From: Candidatus Nitronereus thalassa | GTDB taxonomy: Bacteria > Nitrospirota > Nitrospiria > Nitrospirales > UBA8639 | Assembly: GCF_032191465.1 (NCBI RefSeq) | Contig: NZ_JAQOUE010000002.1 | Span: 434,001-498,000, forward strand | Reading direction: 5' to 3' | DNA: 64,000 nucleotides | Shown here: positions 1-9,158 of the stretch, piece after piece | Layout: every line of letters starts with the position of its first letter | How positions within the stretch are numbered: the stretch's first letter is position 1 | Program-made: the position numbers and the translations under genes | The notes under the pieces: generated by a model | Told to the model about the DNA's origin: nothing | Database searches by the model: none | Seen by the model: the letters and a program-made list of their open reading frames with translations, nothing else

Positions 1-102
1 TTGGATAAGCACATCGTGAGGCCCAACGGCTCGTCGATTAAAACTAAATGGCTCCAACGCTGCACCAGCGCTCATGGCCGCATATCCCTTAGTGTGCAAC
101 AT
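1..102 (-). CDS. NAD(P)-dependent zinc alcohol dehydrogenase, N-terminal fragment (runs off the window)
   Basis: The first 34 codons of a minus-strand gene whose remainder lies left of the window. The start reads MLHTKGYAAM, followed by an EPFSFNRRAVGPHDVLI segment. This is the typical N-terminus of the AdhC/YahK group of zinc-dependent medium-chain alcohol dehydrogenases, just before the first zinc-binding CGxCHxD motif, which is not in view. The ATG at 102 is preceded by GGGAGA at a normal distance; an in-frame ATG at 108 would sit on top of that ribosome site. The family reduces aldehydes or oxidises alcohols in the cytoplasm. The family call rests only on the N-terminus. Confidence 0.7.
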   Translation of the reverse strand, partial: MLHTKGYAAMSAGAALEPFSFNRRAVGPHDVLIQ

Positions 103-642
103 GAACATTCTCCCTATTCTAGAAACGTCATAGTGATTATCGCATACATGCCCTAAGAACAAAATTATTTCATCATGGCATAAACTAAGGACCCGAGTCG
201 ATCAAGCTCAGGACAACATTGGGGCTTTCATACATGAACGCTCCAGGCAACCCAGCAACAGGTGAATGAGAGGTCGACTGGACGACGAGAGTCAAAGGAG
301 AAACTCACGTATTTAGTTTAACTTGTGTGGACGGAAGAATAAACGATGGTTACTCGACTGCAAACTTTGCAGGAAATTCTTGATCATCCAGGGACAGGGG
401 TCTTGTCAAAATAAAGCCTGAGACGCTGAAGCCGATCAAAGCAAAAAGGCTATTCACCACCATGCTCACATTAACGACTGAAAGGGTGACAGAGGACAGC
501 CCCACCATGAGGGCCGAGGCCTTTACTTTCGTGGCTTTGCGGATACTTCCCATCGTCTGTTCCGGCCCTTGGAATAATGACGGAAATACACCATTCGCCA
601 CCACTTCACAAAAACCGAAACGACCGGTACAGTGGTGAGATT
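103..642. other. Intergenic region with a doubtful small ORF
   Basis: About 540 bases between two divergently oriented genes. Apart from the doubtful 67-residue reading frame listed separately, I see no RNA gene, terminator or clear promoter hexamers. Promoters for the leftward dehydrogenase and the rightward DUF2891 gene should lie here. Confidence 0.4.
350..553 (-). CDS. Possible small membrane protein (hypothetical)
   Basis: A 67-residue frame starting MGSIRKATKVKASALMVGL, with a basic N-terminus followed by one or two hydrophobic segments covering about residues 13 to 50 and a polar tail. The composition fits a small inner-membrane protein, but I recognise no family and the ribosome binding site is weak (AAGGGCCGG well upstream). 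A longer in-frame start at 604 would run into the neighbouring DUF2891 gene if that gene used its earliest start. It could equally be a chance frame. Confidence 0.25.
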   Translation of the reverse strand: MGSIRKATKVKASALMVGLSSVTLSVVNVSMVVNSLFALIGFSVSGFILTRPLSLDDQEFPAKFAVE

Positions 643-1617
643 ATGATTTCAGATCCTCATCTATCGCCTTCGTCAACAGCATGGGAAAATTTTTGTGCGT
701 CCAGAACAGAATATCTGACGGCACTCGCCATCACCGTAGCTCAGGGTGTCACTCGTCAGGACACGGCACATCCGGCCTTTTGCGGGTGCATAGATTGGCA
801 TTCCTGTGTACATGGCATCTATGCTTTGCTCACCGTTTCGCGACTGACCGACGATCCCCAATGGGCGGAAATCGCGGAGTCTCGACTCACCCCTGATCAA
901 CTTGACCAAGAACTCATCACCATCCAGCGGGAGGAAGTGAATCAAGAACTGCCTTATGGATTTGCGTGGTTTCTAAAACTGGCCCTAGAACGTGAGCGAT
1001 ACTCGGGTAAACCAGATTTACGCCCTTTAGCCACAGAACTCGCACAGCGTTTAGAGCAATGGATATTTTCCCTTTCCCCAGAAAGAATCACCTACCATGC
1101 TCAGCATCGGGCCTACGGAAATCTATCTTGGGCCTTAATTAATCTGTGGGAATGGTCTCAATTTCAATGTGAGAGAGACCGGACCGCGAATCTATTGCAA
1201 TGGACCAAAGATCGACTCCTTCCCCTTGATTCCATCGTCCCTCAGTCGTGGGATAACGCCACCGATGAATTCTTCCCCGCCGCACTTCAGCGAACCCGCG
1301 CATTGCTGGCAATCTTACCGAAGAAGGAAAGCAAAGAGTGGCTGGAGGCATTTTTGAATGAGGGGGAATTCCTCCAGCCTGTGGAGCACCCCTCATCTCC
1401 ACATTCGGCAGGGCTGAACTTTAGTCGCAGTTGGGGCTTGTGGGATCTCTATTCCCATACCGGCAAAGAAGCCTATCGGGATCAATACGTCAACCACATT
1501 GTCACCCACATGGAATTACCTCAATACTGGCGTGACAACTACAAAAAACATAGCCATTGGGTTGCCCAGTTTGGCATCTATGCCATCGCCTTGAGTTTCG
1601 ATAAACCCTTGAACTGA
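643..1617 (+). CDS. DUF2891 family protein
   Basis: A cytoplasmic protein of about 324 residues without signal peptide or membrane segments. The block HPAFCGCIDWHSCVHG, about 50 residues in, is the signature of DUF2891 (COG4975-like), a family predicted to form an alpha/alpha toroid; its activity is not known to me. Further family-like blocks are LPYGFAWFLKLALE and, near the C-terminus, PHSAGLNFSRSWGLW. I chose the ATG at 643, preceded by GGTGAG at short spacing; an in-frame ATG at 577 would add 22 unconserved residues. It stands alone, convergent with the DUF1501 gene downstream. The family call is fairly sure; the function is unknown. Confidence 0.8.
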   Translation: MISDPHLSPSSTAWENFCASRTEYLTALAITVAQGVTRQDTAHPAFCGCIDWHSCVHGIYALLTVSRLTDDPQWAEIAESRLTPDQLDQELITIQREEVNQELPYGFAWFLKLALERERYSGKPDLRPLATELAQRLEQWIFSLSPERITYHAQHRAYGNLSWALINLWEWSQFQCERDRTANLLQWTKDRLLPLDSIVPQSWDNATDEFFPAALQRTRALLAILPKKESKEWLEAFLNEGEFLQPVEHPSSPHSAGLNFSRSWGLWDLYSHTGKEAYRDQYVNHIVTHMELPQYWRDNYKKHSHWVAQFGIYAIALSFDKPLN

Positions 1618-1673
1618 GCAACCCTCTTATTCAATTTTTTGGTAATTGTCAGAAACTGTATCACGCTATCAGA

Positions 1674-3023
1674 TTACACGAACCCTAAATTAGAAACTGG
1701 GAAATTCACCAAATTGGGGAACACTGCATTGATATCTGACGAGTTCACCCCAAACCAATTGGCCAAGGTCGCTCCGTATTGATCTACACTTGTCGTGGGT
1801 ATCCATCGTCCCCTGCCATCGGTCGTATCTGGCCCATCTAATTGCAACACGGGGGGCATCCCATAAATACCTCCAGTCACGGCTCCGCCTAACACAAACT
1901 GATAGCTTCCCCAGGCATGGTCCGTCCCTAAATTTGGATTAGGTTGAAATGTCCGTCCAAAATCCGACTGCGTAAACGCCGTAACTTCGTTTTGTACATT
2001 CAAATCCAACGTCGCTTGATAAAATGCAGCCATCGCCTCGCTCACGCCGCCCAGGATTCCCGCATGTCTCGGCAATTGATCGGAATGTGTATCATACCCA
2101 CCGGTAGCGCAGAAAAATATTTGACGCCGCATACCCAAGCTATTTCGCGCTTGAATGAGTTTGGCCACATTTTCTAGCTGGCGACCTAAGGACGACGATG
2201 GGAAGGTTGTGGGCAACGTGCTGGATTCCAACGCCGCGTCGATCGCTTGACCAACCTGAATCCCTTCGGAGAATGTAGTATTGGCCATATTCATGAGAAT
2301 AGAACCAGATTCCATGTTTAACATTTCCTGAAGAGCCGCTGTACGCGCTTGTCCAGACTCTCCCGAATCCCCGCTCAAAAGAATGCTTCCCCCGCCTGAT
2401 AACGATACTGGCTGAGTCTGCGCTCCGATTAACAACGCATTGCTTCCAGACATGGATAAACCAGCGGGAAATGTTGCAGGCTGATTCAACGCTTGAAGTT
2501 GATCAATCATACGCCCACCCCATCCTGAGGCAGAGGGCCCCTGGGGACTGGCATTTTGCATTTGCTGTTGTTGATCCGAGTGCGAAAACAACGACTGAGG
2601 ACGCGGCTTCAATCGATTTCGGTATTCATCTTTGGTTAAAGGTTCGACCAAATTTCCACAATTGGCCACAACCGCTAATTGTGAGGACAACCCTGCAAGA
2701 TGCGTCATACTTGGATGCAGTCCATACTCCGTGTTTCCATAGGTACTGTGATTGATATTGCCAATTGACAAAAGACTACCTGGAGTATGAGCAATTGCTC
2801 CTCGTACTGCCGCATAATCGGCTTGTGCTTGGCCCGTGATCGGCACGACTGTGTTATCGCCATCATTGCCACCAAACAAGAACACACAGACTAAGGCTCG
2901 ATAATCTCCAGCCGTCTGGGCAAATGCATTCAATGCTCGAAATGGAAACAGTTGAGACGCCACGCCAAAAGCTGTTCCATAGGCTGCCATCTGCAGGACT
3001 TTTCTCCGTGATAAAGCCACCAT
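1674..3023 (-). CDS. DUF1501 domain protein, Tat-exported
   Basis: A 449-residue protein that starts with a twin-arginine signal ([19 protein letters not shown]), so it is probably exported folded. The mature part matches DUF1501 (COG4102), a family related to the alkaline phosphatase/sulfatase superfamily: [14 protein letters not shown] near the N-terminus, GGYDTHSDQ in the middle, and [26 protein letters not shown] towards the C-terminal third hold the expected Asp/His residues. It lies 77 bases downstream of the DUF1800 gene on the same strand, the usual pairing for these two families, so they are probably co-transcribed. AGAGGA precedes the ATG. The substrate is unknown; a role in exopolymer or cell-surface metabolism is only a guess. 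Confidence 0.88.
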   Translation of the reverse strand: MVALSRRKVLQMAAYGTAFGVASQLFPFRALNAFAQTAGDYRALVCVFLFGGNDGDNTVVPITGQAQADYAAVRGAIAHTPGSLLSIGNINHSTYGNTEYGLHPSMTHLAGLSSQLAVVANCGNLVEPLTKDEYRNRLKPRPQSLFSHSDQQQQMQNASPQGPSASGWGGRMIDQLQALNQPATFPAGLSMSGSNALLIGAQTQPVSLSGGGSILLSGDSGESGQARTAALQEMLNMESGSILMNMANTTFSEGIQVGQAIDAALESSTLPTTFPSSSLGRQLENVAKLIQARNSLGMRRQIFFCATGGYDTHSDQLPRHAGILGGVSEAMAAFYQATLDLNVQNEVTAFTQSDFGRTFQPNPNLGTDHAWGSYQFVLGGAVTGGIYGMPPVLQLDGPDTTDGRGRWIPTTSVDQYGATLANWFGVNSSDINAVFPNLVNFPVSNLGFV

Positions 3024-3100
3024 GATTTATCCTCTCAGTTGAGGTCTGGCATTCTTCAGAATGCCAGACCATATGTTTATTTATTGTGAATCAGCCATGC

Positions 3101-6100
3101 TCAATGTTGCACTTGATACTTGGCCGATGTCGCAACCAAATAGACTGCCGTGCGTGCCCGCGTTGTCGAATTCGACGACACAGACACTGCAGTAATGATG
3201 CTCTGCCGTTCGGCATCGGATAAATTCTCATGCAGCAAGGCACGCTCCACTTCGGCGACTAGCTGACCAGCATCGGCTGCGACAGCTTCAAACCGAGACA
3301 GATCGACCGTAGTTCCCCCACCTAACCCATTGGTCACCACGCGGTTCACAAAATTCGCTCGCGCAATCACATTGGTCAGGGTATGAATTTGATACTCCGG
3401 TCCGAATAGATTCGTCCCCGGAATCTTGTACAACGGTGAGAAGAAATTGAACACGCTCGGCGGCGAGAACAGTGTTTGCCCCAGGTCACGTGTACGGGTA
3501 TAGAGCGGATTATCGAGCTCCACATCCGCTTCTAATGCACGCAACAGAGCCATGGCATACAGGATCGGCTCCCGCAGATGGCTACCATTTGGTACTACCG
3601 TTGCCGCTTCAGCATCCATCAAAATCGCGGTGATCACGGCTTGCATATTTCCACGCACTCCGCTGCCGTCATCATTGAACACCGCGGCCACACGTTGAAT
3701 GTATTCTGGGCTTGGGTTACTCGTCACCAAGTTGCGGATGAGTCGTGTTGCCACAAACGGACCCACGTTCTGATGCTCGAAGATGTGAGTCAGCGCAGCA
3801 TCTAAATCTTCCTGCGCAGTTCCACCTGCTGGAATCACGAAGCCATTCATCAACAATTTCTGTTCAGTGTCATGATGCTCTTCAATGGCTTCCATAGGCC
3901 CATCAAAATGTGAAGGATTCCGCCATCGTGGAGTTTCTCCTGGTCTAGTGGGATAGGTCCAACCAGTAAACACGCGAGAAAGATTGATCACGACATCTTG
4001 GTCATAGGTTGGAATGGGTTGCCCATTCGTATCCAAGACCTCGCTGCCATCAGGACTCAAGACATTCAATCCAACAGAGAACAGCTGGAGCAATTCTCGC
4101 GCATAGTTCTCATTTGGATTCAGCCCAGACCCCGGGTCGGTCTTGTCATTGTTCACCATATCTAGATATAGACCCATGGCCGGACTCAGTGTGACATCGC
4201 GCATGAGGTCATAGAAATTCCCAAATGCATTATTGAGCATGATGCGTTGATACGGGATCATTTGATCATCCCTGCCAAGAGCATTTGCGGAAACCACAAA
4301 CAGTTGGCTCAACGCAAATGCCACGCGTTGCCGTAGTTGATCCTGTCCATGGAACACATTATGGAACCATTGATCTTGTAGCGGTCCCAGAGAACTGGAA
4401 TCATCTACTGGATCAGGATAGGTCGATGGTGTGGCGTTAAACTGTTCAGCCAGGAACGCCGTCTTCCCAATGGATTGCAGGTGAGCAATCGAGGTTGGAT
4501 TTGGTCCCCACGTGGATTGCTCTAAGAACCGAATGGCATCTGCATTGGTCGTACCACCAGGGGTTGAAGGAACAAAGGTCGCCGTGGCTGCAGTTGCCGC
4601 AGTTACCGTCAATGCACAGCTTCCAATACCACTACAGGCTCCAGTCCAACCAGAGAAGGATTGGCCCGTATTGGGAATCGCACTTATTGTCACTATAGTC
4701 CCGGTTGGGATTGGATTCGTACAGGTTCCGGTCGTACACGTCAGATTGACCGGCGTGATTACGACAGACCCATCACCAACAACCGTGACACTCAAATCCA
4801 CATTGGGTGGTGGTGGCGGCGGAGTAAAGGTGGCCGTGATGACGACTGGCGCATTCAATGTCACTTTACATCCCTCGCTACCAGTACAGCCGCCGGCCCA
4901 TTCACCAAAGACTTGGTTTTCTCCAGGTTTCGGTTGCAGGACCACTTCGGTTCCTTGAGGAAACTGCCCAACGCAAGTACCAGCTTCACATTCCAACCCT
5001 TCAGGGTCGCTGATCACTTCGCCGAGCCCCACAATGTTTAATGTGAGCGCAATCTTAGGAACGGCTTGAAACTCAGCTTTAACTGACATGGACTTAGACA
5101 GTGTTAATTTACATGTGGACTCAGACGAGGAGCAGTCACCGGTCCATTTGCCAAAAAGTTGTCCTTCACCAGGCTTTGCTATCAGGGTCACAGGTGAGCC
5201 TTGAGGATATTCCGCGACACAAGTCTCAGTTTTACATTCAATCCCATCAGGATCACTGAAGACCACACCCTCTCCTGCAATCATCACCGTGAGGGTTTCT
5301 TTAGGAATGAGCACAAAGTTCGCATTGACTTCAGCGGGTTCATTCATCGTGACTTTACATTCTTCGTTCCCTTTGCACGCACCAGACCATTCTGAAAACA
5401 CATGGCCTTCGCCCGCCTCCGGCTTCAGGGTCACTATGGTGCCAACAGGAAATCCGCCCTTACAGCTTTCCGTGGTACATTCAATGCCTTCAGGGGAACT
5501 TGTGACTTTTCCTTTGCCTTTCATAGAAAGAGAAAGGACAACTTCTTCAGGAGGGGGGGGAGGTGTGTTCGTGAATTTGGCGAGCACGGTTCGAGGTCGT
5601 CGTAGTTTAACGGTACAAGTCTCTGACCCACGACATGCTCCGCGCCACCGTTTGAAGGATTGTCCTTCCCGAGGAACTGCGGTCAGCGTGACATAGGATT
5701 TTTCAGGAAATTTTCCAAAACAGACATGTTCTCGACATTCAAGGCCTTCTGGGGAACTTGTAATGCTGCCTTCACCTTTGACCATCACGCGCAAGGGCAT
5801 GAGTCGAGGAATCCGGAACTGCGCCAAGACATTGCGTGGCCGTTTGAGTTTGACTTTACATCCTTTGGATCCCCAACAGGCTCCTCGCCATTTCTTAAAT
5901 ATATGGCCGTCACCAGGGTCGGCATGAAGTCTGACTACCGTTCCACGAGCAAATTCACCACGACATTTTCCTGCAGTACAAGAAATGCCCTCCGGTGTAC
6001 TTGTCACCTTTCCTTCACCCCGTACATATACGGTCAAAGGAACGGGAAGTGGGGCTTTGAAACTGGCTAATACCGTCTTAGGTCGTCTCAGTCTGACCTT

Positions 6101-6523
6101 ACATCCTCGCGACCCGCCACATGCTCCACGCCATTGAGAAAACTCCATACCGTCTACAGCTGACGCTCGAAGCCGAACGACAGTCCCACGAGGAAACTCT
6201 CCTTGACACCTTCCCTCTGAACAGGAAATTCCCTCTGGTTTGCTCGTCACTGTCCCACCACCTTGAACCACAACTGTCAGGGGTACCGAACGATGTCTGT
6301 TCTGAAACTTATGATCGTTAGATTTGGCCATGGCCTCAGGCACCACGACTAAGGAAAGCAGGAAAATTATTTGGAGGACAAATCCTATGGGTGAACGGCC
6401 TTTCAGGCCTAAAGCTCCCGAACACCAGCCTCCTGAAAACACACGAGACCGGTCTGGACACCTTGCGACATATGCCCCGTTTTCCTGGTGCTTCGCTGTT
6501 GCCAAAATGCGTTGTACCGCCAT
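3101..6523 (-). CDS. DUF1800 domain protein with seven N-terminal Cys-rich beta repeats
   Basis: A 1140-residue exported protein. A hydrophobic signal segment (FVLQIIFLLSLVVVPEAMA) ends near residue 67. Seven repeats of about 77 residues follow, each of the pattern V-x-G-x-G-x-V-x-S-x-PEGI-x-C...C...F-P-x-G-T-x-V-x-L...W-x-G-A-C...C-K-V, resembling the divergent InlB B-repeat fold and carrying four cysteines each. Proline-rich linkers separate some repeats. The C-terminal half (from about residue 650) is a DUF1800 domain (COG5267), with DAIRFLEQSTWGP, NENYARELLQLFSVG and FSPPSVFNFFSP. I start at the ATG at 6523 because a perfect AAGGAGG stands directly upstream; a longer frame to 6595 lacks one. 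It is first in a unit with the DUF1501 gene. The function of the pair is not established. Confidence 0.88.
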   Translation of the reverse strand: MAVQRILATAKHQENGAYVARCPDRSRVFSGGWCSGALGLKGRSPIGFVLQIIFLLSLVVVPEAMAKSNDHKFQNRHRSVPLTVVVQGGGTVTSKPEGISCSEGRCQGEFPRGTVVRLRASAVDGMEFSQWRGACGGSRGCKVRLRRPKTVLASFKAPLPVPLTVYVRGEGKVTSTPEGISCTAGKCRGEFARGTVVRLHADPGDGHIFKKWRGACWGSKGCKVKLKRPRNVLAQFRIPRLMPLRVMVKGEGSITSSPEGLECREHVCFGKFPEKSYVTLTAVPREGQSFKRWRGACRGSETCTVKLRRPRTVLAKFTNTPPPPPEEVVLSLSMKGKGKVTSSPEGIECTTESCKGGFPVGTIVTLKPEAGEGHVFSEWSGACKGNEECKVTMNEPAEVNANFVLIPKETLTVMIAGEGVVFSDPDGIECKTETCVAEYPQGSPVTLIAKPGEGQLFGKWTGDCSSSESTCKLTLSKSMSVKAEFQAVPKIALTLNIVGLGEVISDPEGLECEAGTCVGQFPQGTEVVLQPKPGENQVFGEWAGGCTGSEGCKVTLNAPVVITATFTPPPPPPNVDLSVTVVGDGSVVITPVNLTCTTGTCTNPIPTGTIVTISAIPNTGQSFSGWTGACSGIGSCALTVTAATAATATFVPSTPGGTTNADAIRFLEQSTWGPNPTSIAHLQSIGKTAFLAEQFNATPSTYPDPVDDSSSLGPLQDQWFHNVFHGQDQLRQRVAFALSQLFVVSANALGRDDQMIPYQRIMLNNAFGNFYDLMRDVTLSPAMGLYLDMVNNDKTDPGSGLNPNENYARELLQLFSVGLNVLSPDGSEVLDTNGQPIPTYDQDVVINLSRVFTGWTYPTRPGETPRWRNPSHFDGPMEAIEEHHDTEQKLLMNGFVIPAGGTAQEDLDAALTHIFEHQNVGPFVATRLIRNLVTSNPSPEYIQRVAAVFNDDGSGVRGNMQAVITAILMDAEAATVVPNGSHLREPILYAMALLRALEADVELDNPLYTRTRDLGQTLFSPPSVFNFFSPLYKIPGTNLFGPEYQIHTLTNVIARANFVNRVVTNGLGGGTTVDLSRFEAVAADAGQLVAEVERALLHENLSDAERQSIITAVSVSSNSTTRARTAVYLVATSAKYQVQH

Positions 6524-6960
6524 AATCTTCCTCCTTATGAAACTCACCAATGTCCCATTATTTACGCACGAATCCCTAGGAACGATTTCACTCATTCCTG
6601 GTTTCCTTAATAACCGATGATTCAGAGGATCTTCCCAAGACGTTCTTGGGACGAGTTACTAGAGAAGAACTATAGCCTGCGCTTGAACCTTCTCAACCCG
6701 AAACATGGTTTGGTTAATTCATTACCCACGACCCATTATCGGCAAGGCGACACACATTTTGCGAATGCAGCGTTGGAAGAGAAATGAAGAATCTGCCGAA
6801 GGAAAGTGAAGAGAAGAATAGAAAACCAAAGTAGCCCAGATCGGACCAGAACAGATCATCTCGCGGGTCTGTCACAAATCAAATATTGGAAGGAAACTAC
6901 TCTATGCTGTTCCTCATATATTTTTTATATAAAAGGCTCACGATTTAACACCCGGAATTT
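6524..6960. other. Intergenic region between DUF1800 and epimerase-like genes
   Basis: About 440 bases. The right side of the DUF1800 start carries its Shine-Dalgarno sequence (AAGGAGGAAG on the minus strand, 6525-6536). Near 6918-6936 an AT-only inverted repeat (ATATATTTTTTATATA) lies just past the end of the epimerase-like gene, too weak to call a terminator. No other gene or RNA is apparent. Confidence 0.4.
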
Positions 6961-7845
6961 TCAGATTTGAAGACTCATTGAAAATCCAGCTTGTAAAATT
7001 TCTCCCTTCTGGAGGACCACCACCCCACAATTCAGATCCCCTTGCGCGTACAAGTTAAATCCATCATTGGCATTGGTCACTGGTTCCAGGGCAAAAAACC
7101 TTTTGTACGGTGGTGAATAAAGAATCACATGTTTCATGCTCGCATCGGCTTGGATGAAGGCTTGGACTCCACTCCCCGGCCAATCAATCAACGCCTGCCC
7201 ATTCCATCCTGCAAAGCAATGATCGAGAACGACATCGAGAGGCCGCCGAACATGAAAATCATGCTCTGGCTGAAGGGGAGTTGCTGGGCCTGAAGGTAAA
7301 GGCGTATTACCCGGATACACACCATTAACGGTCAACTGCAATTCAACTTCGCCCGTAGATCCTTCTAGTCGTCGATTGAAATAGGGATGAAAACCACACC
7401 CCGCGGGCATCGGCCCACTACCCACATTCTGTAATTCAATCCGGCTCGTAAGGGTATAGTCTTCCAAGGCATAGGTCATCTTTGCAAAAAACGGAAAAGG
7501 AAAATTCACGTCCCCTGCCTTGATGGAATCAAATCCAAGGGAAACTCGATCCCCTGAATGATTGATGATCTGCAAAGCCCGATCTCGAACATCCCCATGA
7601 ATCGCATGCTTCTCCCTTCCACGTAATTGATACTCCTTTCCTTGGAAGAAAAATTTGGCATCTCGTAGGCGATTAGAATAGGGAATTAGCACGAAGCTAG
7701 CCGCGTCAGAGGAGCGATTCAGCGGTTCTTCAATCGGACGCAAGATAGGAATCCACTCACCCCCACGGTTGATAGAACATTCCGTGATGGAACCCCCAAT
7801 TTCAGGATTCAACTTCAGGCGAACTTTTCCGTTATTTAATTCCAT
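6961..7845 (-). CDS. Aldose 1-epimerase (galactose mutarotase-like) protein
   Basis: A 294-residue cytoplasmic protein of the galactose mutarotase superfamily, which interconverts alpha and beta anomers of free sugars or sugar phosphates. The start MELNNGKVRLKLNPEIGGSI is the standard first strand. The expected active-site blocks are present: NRLRDAKF, HAIHGDVRD (first His), CGFHPYFNRR (second His) and ALEPVTNANDGFN (catalytic Glu). AAGAGAGG precedes the ATG at 7845; an in-frame GTG at 7896 would add 17 residues not seen in the family. Its sugar is unknown, but its proximity to a GH15 hydrolase and pentose phosphate genes fits carbohydrate reserve metabolism. Confidence 0.85.
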   Translation of the reverse strand: MELNNGKVRLKLNPEIGGSITECSINRGGEWIPILRPIEEPLNRSSDAASFVLIPYSNRLRDAKFFFQGKEYQLRGREKHAIHGDVRDRALQIINHSGDRVSLGFDSIKAGDVNFPFPFFAKMTYALEDYTLTSRIELQNVGSGPMPAGCGFHPYFNRRLEGSTGEVELQLTVNGVYPGNTPLPSGPATPLQPEHDFHVRRPLDVVLDHCFAGWNGQALIDWPGSGVQAFIQADASMKHVILYSPPYKRFFALEPVTNANDGFNLYAQGDLNCGVVVLQKGEILQAGFSMSLQI

Positions 7846-7936
7846 GCCTCTCTTCTTTCGATGAACTGAAAGGGTTACGCCATGTCCATCGGACACCTGC
7901 CTCTACAAATTGATGATAAGAGAACTATTCAACCCC

Positions 7937-8179
7937 TTAGACTGCGTTAAGCATGCGGATTTCCTGCAGTGGGCAAGGAGTCTCGACATTTTTCTGTCTA
8001 AAGCGTTCCACAATGGCTTGATATAATTCTGCCTGGGCCGGAACATACTCTGGAATACTCACCCAGGGTTTCACTGCAATATTGATGGACGAATTATCCA
8101 ACATACTGATGCCAATGACCGGATCAGGATTGGATTGGACCCGAGGATTAGCCTTAATAATTTCCCGAAATGTGGACAA
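7937..8179 (-). pseudogene. Remnant of an MscS-type mechanosensitive channel (C-terminal domain only)
   Basis: An open stretch of 80 codons that matches only the C-terminal cytoplasmic region of small-conductance mechanosensitive channels: NPRVQSNPDPVIGISMLDNS, then NIAVKPWVSIPEYVP, then the terminal strand ETPCPLQEIRMLN. The frame is open only to a stop at 8213-8215, and the upstream translation in all three minus-strand frames shows no pore helix or beta domain. The only start available is a TTG. The gene has therefore lost its N-terminal three quarters. It is probably non-functional, although expression of the fragment cannot be excluded. Confidence 0.7.
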
Positions 8180-9158
8180 TGCCGAATTTTCCCAATGAGC
8201 ATTTGATAAGGTTCAAGAAGTAATTTGCCAAAGCAAATCCATACTGAGGTGCTGATCCAACATCTGGCCCTCCTCGGTGAAGAAATTAATGGGGAACAAG
8301 ATTGGAATATACCTTAAAAAAAATGCAAAGGCTTTTCGCGTTCACACGCAAATAGAAATGGTTCTCATAAACCGGAAATCGAAAGAATTTCATCCCCATG
8401 CCAATGGAGTCCTCGACCCTTTGAGGGTGCAAAGGAGCTCTTCCCCTTTCCCACAATTCCAACGCATCCTCTGGCCAGAAGCGTATTGCTGTAAATTTTT
8501 CACATTTCCGGAAAGAATTGATTAGGTTTCTTCTCTTTCTTGCCGAAATAATAAGTAAGCGTAGTGGCATGAAACCGTCTCACGGATGAGACATTCTCCA
8601 CCAATGGACAAGGAGAGCCATGGATATCAACACACGCTTAATTGTTCATTCCCATCCTTATACCACAGCAACTGGGGACCGTGACCCTGGGAGAAATTTG
8701 TATTTTGGCTCACAGCGGAAACGAAAACCTCAGGAACCTGAGAGTGGAAGCGAGGGGCATGAGCAAGGGCCCGATGAGCCCGAGCATCAAATCGACATTA
8801 TGGCCTAACTCGTTTCTTATGGCGGATCAGGAAGGTCCCCTAAGAAACGGAATGGCCTTTTGCGCCTTCATTCACCCCCTGATTACCCATGAAATGTCCG
8901 TCCCTACGAAAGGCGGAACACTCGAGGGGGAAGGGCGGCACACTAAGCGAATTGACCACGGTAGATGGGTATGTTACCGTCCGCCGTTTTTTCAGACATT
9001 CAACCATTGATCAAAGCATTGAATTATCGCTTCCCAAAATATGCAGGGTTTTGTAGTCCTGCCCAGAGATTCTCCCACCCTTCGATTCTCTTTTCCATTC
9101 GAGAACATCAGGATGTTGTTCGATTTACATTTCCCATTGCCCAGGATTCTGATTAACC
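8180..9158. other. Eroded intergenic stretch of about 1 kb
   Basis: This kilobase lies between the MscS remnant and the GH15 gene. Short frames on both strands (for example 8277-8525 plus and 8286-8570 minus) show no recognisable family and lack good ribosome sites; 8620-8808 is the only one with a strong site and is listed separately. No transposase, tRNA or terminator is visible. With the truncated channel gene it looks like a decayed region. Confidence 0.4.
8620..8808 (+). CDS. Possible small hydrophilic protein (hypothetical)
   Basis: A 62-residue frame beginning MDINTRLIVHSHPY. The second half is rich in Gly, Pro, Glu, Gln and Arg (QRKRKPQEPESGSEGHEQ), consistent with a disordered small protein. 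What supports it is a strong ribosome site, AAGGAGAG, ending three bases before the ATG. No family is recognised, and it sits in an otherwise decayed region, so it may be a chance frame. Confidence 0.35.
   Translation: MDINTRLIVHSHPYTTATGDRDPGRNLYFGSQRKRKPQEPESGSEGHEQGPDEPEHQIDIMA

Noticed and set aside
4512-4958. Plus-strand frame of 148 codons
   Set aside because: It lies opposite the repeat region of the DUF1800 gene, whose signal, domains and ribosome site are clear.
8642-9010. Plus-strand frame of 122 codons before the GH15 gene
   Set aside because: No ribosome site and no recognisable protein features; it overlaps the better supported 62-codon frame.
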